Assembly (NCBI GenBank): GCA_017620435.1
Contig: JAFZQL010000210.1
Span: 1 to 5,544, forward strand
Direction: 5' to 3'
From: Erysipelotrichaceae bacterium
GTDB lineage: Bacteria > Bacillota_I > Bacilli_A > Erysipelotrichales > Erysipelotrichaceae
Length of the DNA: 5,544 nt
Within the stretch, counting starts at the first letter, position 1. Every line of letters starts with the position of its first letter. Shown here one piece after another: positions 1 through 5,544 of this stretch. The translations under genes and the position numbers were made by a program. The notes under the pieces were generated by a model. That model ran no database searches, was not told where the DNA came from, and saw only the letters and a program-made list of their open reading frames with translations.

Positions 1-990
1 CAGCTGATTCATCGATGCATTCTTTTTGGCGTCCTCTATCGCTTCCTTTACGATCTCTACGCCTGTCACATGTCCGGCATGTCTGGCCAGATACAGGGAT
101 ATCGTTCCGATGCCGCAGTACAGGTCAAGGATCTTTGAATCGTCTTTCACCTCTGCAAGTTCATCGATCTTACCGTAAAGTTTCAACATCTGCCGGTAAT
201 TCACCTGATAGAAGGATTTCAGCGACAGTTTTACTCTTATTCCATCGTAGACATCGTAGATATGGTCTCTTCCGTAGAGGACTTTCTCTTCGTTTCCCAG
301 AATGACGTTGGTTTTTTTATCGTTCAGGTTGAGAATGACCGATTGGATCTGCGGATACTTATGACACACAGATCCTACTATTTCATGCAGGTCAACATCA
401 AAACTGTTCACAACAAAGCCCAGCATCACTTCATCGGTGCCCTGGGCGTTCTTGATGATGATGTGGCGGATCATACTGTTGTCTTTATGATCAGAAAGAA
501 GGATCTTCAGATCGGCGATGATCCGGTTGGCTGTCTTTGATTCGATCAGGCAGTCGTCAAATTCTACGATATCGTTGGAAAACCTGCGGTAGAATCCCAT
601 TTTATGATCTCTGCAGGGAATCTGTACCTTGTTGCGGTAGTAGAAAGGATCATCGGCAGCACTGATATCGCCGATTGCATATCCTTTCAATGTATTCTCA
701 AGCACTTCTTTTTTCAGTTCGAGCTGATACTCGTAACGGATATGTCTGTAGTCGCAGCCTCCGCATTTATAGGCAATCGGACAGTCCGACTGAATTCGGT
801 ACGGAGAAGCGGATATCATCTTTTCGATAATGCCGATGCTGTAGTTCTTCTTTTCAGCGATAATCCTGACGTCAGCCTCTTCACCCATGATCATGCCCTT
901 GACGAAAACGACCAGATCTTTCGCCTTGGCAATTCCCATCCCTTCTACCGACATATCGATGCATCGGCATCTTACGACATCGTTCTTCAT
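1..990 (-). CDS. rlmD: 23S rRNA (uracil-5-)-methyltransferase, RlmD/RlmCD type (TrmA family), 3' end outside window
   Basis: This is the N-terminal 330 codons of a SAM-dependent RNA m5U methyltransferase of the RumA/RlmD family; the gene continues past base 1. Residues 1-60 resemble a TRAM-like RNA-binding domain. C70, C76 and C79 (CPIAYKCGGC) have the CX5CX2C spacing of the RlmD [4Fe-4S] site, and C147 is a good fourth ligand. FYQVN at 260-264 and the SAM-binding loop DLYCGIGTISL at 289-299 follow. The catalytic Cys and the C-terminal motifs would lie in the missing part, roughly 120-130 residues by family length. In Bacillota one such enzyme (RlmCD) can methylate both U747 and U1939 of 23S rRNA, so the exact target is open. 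Start 990 gives MKNDVVRC, the usual family opening. In-frame ATGs at 1005 and 1029 are possible, but the first lies in a hairpin and the second overlaps the upstream gene with its Shine-Dalgarno directly abutting it. The chosen start has no clear Shine-Dalgarno. Family assignment is firm; the symbol is less so. Confidence 0.92.
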   Translation of the reverse strand, partial: MKNDVVRCRCIDMSVEGMGIAKAKDLVVFVKGMIMGEEADVRIIAEKKNYSIGIIEKMISASPYRIQSDCPIAYKCGGCDYRHIRYEYQLELKKEVLENTLKGYAIGDISAADDPFYYRNKVQIPCRDHKMGFYRRFSNDIVEFDDCLIESKTANRIIADLKILLSDHKDNSMIRHIIIKNAQGTDEVMLGFVVNSFDVDLHEIVGSVCHKYPQIQSVILNLNDKKTNVILGNEEKVLYGRDHIYDVYDGIRVKLSLKSFYQVNYRQMLKLYGKIDELAEVKDDSKILDLYCGIGTISLYLARHAGHVTGVEIVKEAIEDAKKNASMNQL

Positions 991-1018
991 AATAAAAAAC
1001 TTCATGTTTCCATGAAGT
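991..1018 (-). terminator. hairpin plus T-run between membrane protein gene and rlmD
   Basis: On the minus strand a perfect 8-bp stem, ACTTCATG pairing with CATGAAGT, closes a GAAA (GNRA-type) tetraloop. It is followed directly by a run of T (six counting the last stem base) and then ATT. The stem begins on the base after the TAG stop of the membrane protein gene, and the T-run ends next to the rlmD ATG at 990. This is the form of an intrinsic terminator for the ligA-side transcript. The stem holds only three G-C pairs, so termination may be partial, which would make it an attenuator ahead of rlmD. On the plus strand no T-run follows the hairpin, so it should act in one direction only. Confidence 0.6.
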
Positions 1019-1948
1019 CTATTCGCCATCTCCTTCTTCTGTCTCTTCTTCGACAGGTTCAGGTGTCAGACCTTCCAGTTCAGCGGCAAGCGCAGGATCC
1101 TTCGGATGTGCCATGTCATCGATCCCGTACGTCTCTTCAGTAGAGTTCTTGTGAAGCAGCTTGTACTGTCTGCCGTTTTCATCGCCGATTGCGGAAGCGT
1201 CTGCCGATGTATATACATGGATATGCAGGTCATACATCTTTCTACTGTCATCTCCGGTAAAATAGGTACCGATAGGAAGCTTCGCAGTTACCTTATTGTA
1301 GGCGGACATCAGAATACTGTCGATCTGTTCTTCAGAAAGAGAGTCATTTGCATCGATGAAAACCTTCAGCTGACCCTGCGACAGGATAACCTCAACATCT
1401 TCGACAGATCCGATGGCAGAGAGTTCAGTCTTCAGCTCTGTCAGATCCTTATCCGTAATAGCCGGCTGCAGATCGCCGTCGAATCTTGATCCGATACGCG
1501 GCGACCCTGTCTGCAATGCAGAAATGCCAAGGATTCCGGCAAAAATCAGTACAGGGATCGCAATTATGATAATACCTGCAATCAGTACCAGTGCAGATCT
1601 GGACATACGTTTCTTTTCTTTATTAACGGTTTTTTCTTTTCTTAATGATCTTTCCTTCACTTTATTCCTCTCCGGTTTTTTACTTATGATCGGCCGAACA
1701 ACTTCCTGCGTGTCGGTATGCGGGGTGAACGCAGGAATTACCGGTTCCTGACCGGCAGTTTCGTTATTCCCGAGAATTTCTTCCCTCTCATTCCTGCTTT
1801 CCTGCGTGAATCGCGGAACATCGGTATTTAACGATTCTTCCTGAAGCCGGAACGTCTCTTCTGTATCTCTCTGGCTCGGAAACACATTTTCTTTCGCATT
1901 TACGCCGAATTCATCTTCTGTCGGCTTTCCATGTCTCATCTCACTCAT
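1019..1948 (-). CDS. unrecognised single-pass membrane protein with long cytoplasmic tail and extracellular domain
   Basis: I do not recognise a named family in this 309-residue protein. Residues 1-85 are hydrophilic, low in predicted structure and rich in E, R, N, Q and T. Residues 90-117 are strongly basic (many K and R). One hydrophobic span follows at about 118-145 (SALVLIAGIIIIAIPVLIF at its core). The basic flank before the span predicts N-inside, C-outside topology with no signal peptidase site. The outer part (146-309) looks like a compact alpha/beta domain: a helix at about 167-179, strand VEVIL, strand LKVFIDA, a helix at 204-223 and strand YDLHIHVYT. It ends in an acidic tail, EPVEEETEEGDGE. 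Start 1948 is supported by a GGAG six bases upstream. The gene sits 30 bases after ligA and just before rlmD. Other Bacillota carry a secreted lipoprotein gene, camS, after ligA, but this protein has no lipobox and does not resemble CamS. Function unknown. Confidence 0.85.
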   Translation of the reverse strand: MSEMRHGKPTEDEFGVNAKENVFPSQRDTEETFRLQEESLNTDVPRFTQESRNEREEILGNNETAGQEPVIPAFTPHTDTQEVVRPIISKKPERNKVKERSLRKEKTVNKEKKRMSRSALVLIAGIIIIAIPVLIFAGILGISALQTGSPRIGSRFDGDLQPAITDKDLTELKTELSAIGSVEDVEVILSQGQLKVFIDANDSLSEEQIDSILMSAYNKVTAKLPIGTYFTGDDSRKMYDLHIHVYTSADASAIGDENGRQYKLLHKNSTEETYGIDDMAHPKDPALAAELEGLTPEPVEEETEEGDGE

Positions 1949-1953
1949 ATTGA

Positions 1954-1960
1954 TCTCCAG
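1954..1960 (-). promoter_or_regulatory. ribosome binding site of the membrane protein gene
   Basis: The minus strand reads CTGGAGA here, with GGAG six bases before the ATG at 1948. This good spacing decides the start in favour of 1948 over the in-frame ATG at 1939 (residue M4). Confidence 0.7.
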
Positions 1961-1977
1961 TAATTATTCTAACACAC

Positions 1978-3970
<1,993 letters not shown>

Positions 3971-4009
3971 TTACATTCATGAAGCATTCAGCCGTTTTCC
4001 TGATAAATG

Positions 4010-4040
4010 ATGACAAAACGCAGATGATATAGGTTATAAT
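4010..4040 (+). promoter_or_regulatory. probable sigma-A promoter of the acyl-CoA synthetase gene
   Basis: The -10 box TATAAT at 4035-4040 is a perfect match. ATGACA at 4010-4015 matches the -35 consensus TTGACA at five of six bases, but with a long 19-base spacer; reading the -35 one base later gives 18. Transcription from about 4046-4048 would give a leader of roughly 57-60 bases ending in the AGGAGG site. The surrounding A+T richness supports promoter function. Confidence 0.55.
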
Positions 4041-4057
4041 TTATACGTTGCCGAACG

Positions 4058-4077
4058 GATGACAGGATTCTGTCGTC
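4058..4077 (+). promoter_or_regulatory. leader hairpin upstream of the acyl-CoA synthetase gene
   Basis: GATGACAG pairs with CTGTCGTC over eight base pairs, one of them G-U, around a GATT loop; an outer G-U pair could extend it. It lies in the predicted 5' leader, between the putative transcription start and the ribosome binding site at 4089. No T-run follows, so it is not an intrinsic terminator. It could stabilise the mRNA, or at DNA level serve as an operator, but no regulator can be named. Confidence 0.4.
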
Positions 4078-4088
4078 TCTTAGAAAAC

Positions 4089-4094
4089 AGGAGG
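4089..4094 (+). promoter_or_regulatory. ribosome binding site, AGGAGG
   Basis: This is a full-strength Shine-Dalgarno whose last base is 10 bases before the ATG at 4105, slightly long but functional. An out-of-frame ATG at 4098 lies only three bases after it, too close for efficient use. Only the frame from 4105 encodes the enzyme. Confidence 0.75.
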
Positions 4095-4104
4095 TTTATG
4101 ACCA

Positions 4105-5544
4105 ATGGCAAAGAAAGAAGAAACAAAAGAAATAAAACAGGCTTTCGATACGCCGATTACGGAAAGAATACCTTGGAAAAAAGCATCGGAAAACAGCGGT
4201 ATTCCTCTGAAGCTGGACTATTATGAAGGTTCCATGTACGAAGCCGTAGAAAAAATAGCGAAAGAACGTCCGAATGCGATCGCCTTCGACTTCATGGGGA
4301 GATCTACCACATACAGAAAAATGATCGAGGAGATCAACCGATGTGCAAAGGCTTTACGTACTATCGGTGTCAGAGAAAACGACTGCGTTACGATCGCCCT
4401 GCCGAACTGTCCGCAGGCTGTATACATGTTCTATGCAGTAAACCTGGTCGGTGGTATCGCCAACATGATCCATCCGCTGTCTGCCGAAAAAGAGATCGAA
4501 CACTATCTGAACGCATCCAGATCCGTAACGGCAGTTACGCTGGATCAGTTCTATCACAAGTTTGAAAACATCAGAGCCAATACCTGTGTTGTCAATATCA
4601 TCATCGCATCGATCAGAGATGAGCTCTCCAGACCGATCAGAGCCGGATACATGCTGACGGAAGGAAGAAAGATCAAGCCGATCCCTGACGATGCTCCGGT
4701 CATCAGATGGAACCAGTTCATGAAGATCGCCAACAGCTGTTTCTACAATTACAAGAAGGAACGTAAAGGCGATGATCCGGCTGTCATGCTGTATTCCGGC
4801 GGTACGACCGGAACAACAAAAGGCATCGTCCTTTCCAACAACAACTTCAACATGCTCGGTGAACAGATCGTGGCCACCAACCCGATGTACAGGCTCGGCG
4901 ACAAGATGCTGGCAGCCATGCCGATGTTCCACGGTTTCGGACTTGGCGTCTGTATCCACTCCCTGCTGTCTCAGGGTGGCAGAGTCATCCTGCTGCCTAG
5001 ATTCACGCCGAAATCCTATGCCAAAGCAATTCTTAAGAACAAGTGCAACTTCATTGCCGGCGTTCCTACCCTGTTTGAAGCTCTCTTAAGAAATAAAGCC
5101 ATGGAAGGTAAGGATCTGTCTTTCCTGAAAGGAATGTTCTCGGGAGGCGATTCACTTTCCATCGAACTGAAAAAGAAGATCGACAAGTTCCTATACGACC
5201 ATCATGCGACGATACAGGTTAGAGAAGGCTACGGTACGACCGAGACCGTTACTGCCTGCTGCCTGACTCCTCCGACGATGTACAAGGAAGGTTCCATCGG
5301 CATTCCGTTCCCTGACTGCTACATCAAGATCGTACAGCCTGATACCGACATCGAAGTTCCATACGGAACCGAAGGCGAGATCCTGCTGGCAGGGCCTACA
5401 AATATGCAGTACTACTGGGAGAATGAAGAAGAAACGGCTATGACTCTTAGAAAGTCCGATTTCGACGGTCAGACCTGGGTCCATACCGGTGACCTTGGAA
5501 TCATGGATGAGGAAGGCTTCGTCTACTTCAAGGGACGTTCCAAG
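4105..5544 (+). CDS. AMP-dependent acyl-CoA synthetase (ANL superfamily), 3' end outside window
   Basis: These 480 codons encode most of an adenylate-forming enzyme of the fatty acid/carboxylate-CoA ligase type. Such enzymes activate an acid with ATP to an acyl-AMP and then transfer it, usually to CoA. Visible core motifs are the phosphate-binding loop YSGGTTGTTKG at 230-240, MPMFHGFGLG at 272-281 (A4), GVPTLFEALL at 319-328, EGYGTTET at 374-381 (A5), WVHTGDLG at 458-465 (A7, whose Asp contacts the ribose) and the start of the hinge, FKGRSK at 475-480. The mobile C-terminal subdomain with the catalytic lysine, roughly 80-100 residues, lies beyond base 5544. No signal peptide or membrane segment is seen, so it should be cytosolic. 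It is transcribed away from ligA with its own promoter and strong ribosome binding site. Long-chain fatty acid-CoA ligase is the most likely annotation, but the substrate cannot be read from the motifs, so no symbol is given. Confidence 0.93.
   Translation, partial: MAKKEETKEIKQAFDTPITERIPWKKASENSGIPLKLDYYEGSMYEAVEKIAKERPNAIAFDFMGRSTTYRKMIEEINRCAKALRTIGVRENDCVTIALPNCPQAVYMFYAVNLVGGIANMIHPLSAEKEIEHYLNASRSVTAVTLDQFYHKFENIRANTCVVNIIIASIRDELSRPIRAGYMLTEGRKIKPIPDDAPVIRWNQFMKIANSCFYNYKKERKGDDPAVMLYSGGTTGTTKGIVLSNNNFNMLGEQIVATNPMYRLGDKMLAAMPMFHGFGLGVCIHSLLSQGGRVILLPRFTPKSYAKAILKNKCNFIAGVPTLFEALLRNKAMEGKDLSFLKGMFSGGDSLSIELKKKIDKFLYDHHATIQVREGYGTTETVTACCLTPPTMYKEGSIGIPFPDCYIKIVQPDTDIEVPYGTEGEILLAGPTNMQYYWENEEETAMTLRKSDFDGQTWVHTGDLGIMDEEGFVYFKGRSK

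Noticed and set aside
604..1143. Plus-strand open frame of 179 codons across the rlmD start
   Set aside because: It lies antisense to rlmD and the end of the membrane protein gene and resembles no family. The minus-strand frame carries clear methyltransferase motifs.
3976..3983. Palindrome TTCATGAA upstream of ligA
   Set aside because: An isolated 8-base palindrome is common by chance and has no second copy or extended dyad here.
3993..4020. Inverted repeat CGTTTT ... AAAACG in the divergent region
   Set aside because: Only six base pairs with a 16-base loop, mostly A-T, so it is expected by chance in such sequence. There is no conserved operator spacing.
4354..4959. Minus-strand open frame of 201 codons inside the acyl-CoA synthetase
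   Set aside because: It is the antisense shadow of a gene with intact ANL motifs. The histidine- and aspartate-rich translation is typical of a reverse-frame artefact.

Overview
The window looks like ordinary chromosomal DNA from a Bacillota (Firmicutes) bacterium of moderate GC. The Shine-Dalgarno sites are Gram-positive in style, AGA is the common arginine codon, and the protein sequences look firmicute. The flavour of the LigA, RlmD-type and acyl-CoA ligase proteins suggests the Erysipelotrichia, but that placement is an inference from memory of the families, not a computed result.

Three genes lie head to tail on the minus strand. In order of transcription they are ligA (3958 to 1979, complete, NAD+-dependent DNA ligase), an unrecognised single-pass membrane protein (1948 to 1019, complete), and an RlmD/RlmCD-type 23S rRNA uracil-5-methyltransferase (from 990, running off the left edge at base 1). 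ligA and the membrane protein are 30 bases apart. The membrane protein and the methyltransferase are 28 bases apart, and almost all of that gap is a hairpin plus T-run that looks like an intrinsic terminator or attenuator. On the plus strand, divergent from ligA, an AMP-dependent acyl-CoA synthetase (ANL superfamily) starts at 4105 and runs off the right edge. Its C-terminal subdomain is missing from the window.

The 146-base divergent region (3959-4104) holds a possible leaderless promoter for ligA, a promoter for the synthetase, a leader hairpin and a strong AGGAGG ribosome binding site. No tRNA, rRNA, insertion sequence, CRISPR array, prophage gene or long repeat was seen. The minus-strand genes serve replication/repair and ribosome modification, and the plus-strand gene serves acyl activation. 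Their adjacency gives no sign of a shared pathway.

I found no convincing new biological system. The points most worth checking are the unassigned membrane protein between ligA and the methyltransferase gene, the hairpin/T-run that ends at the methyltransferase start codon, and the apparent lack of a leader on ligA.
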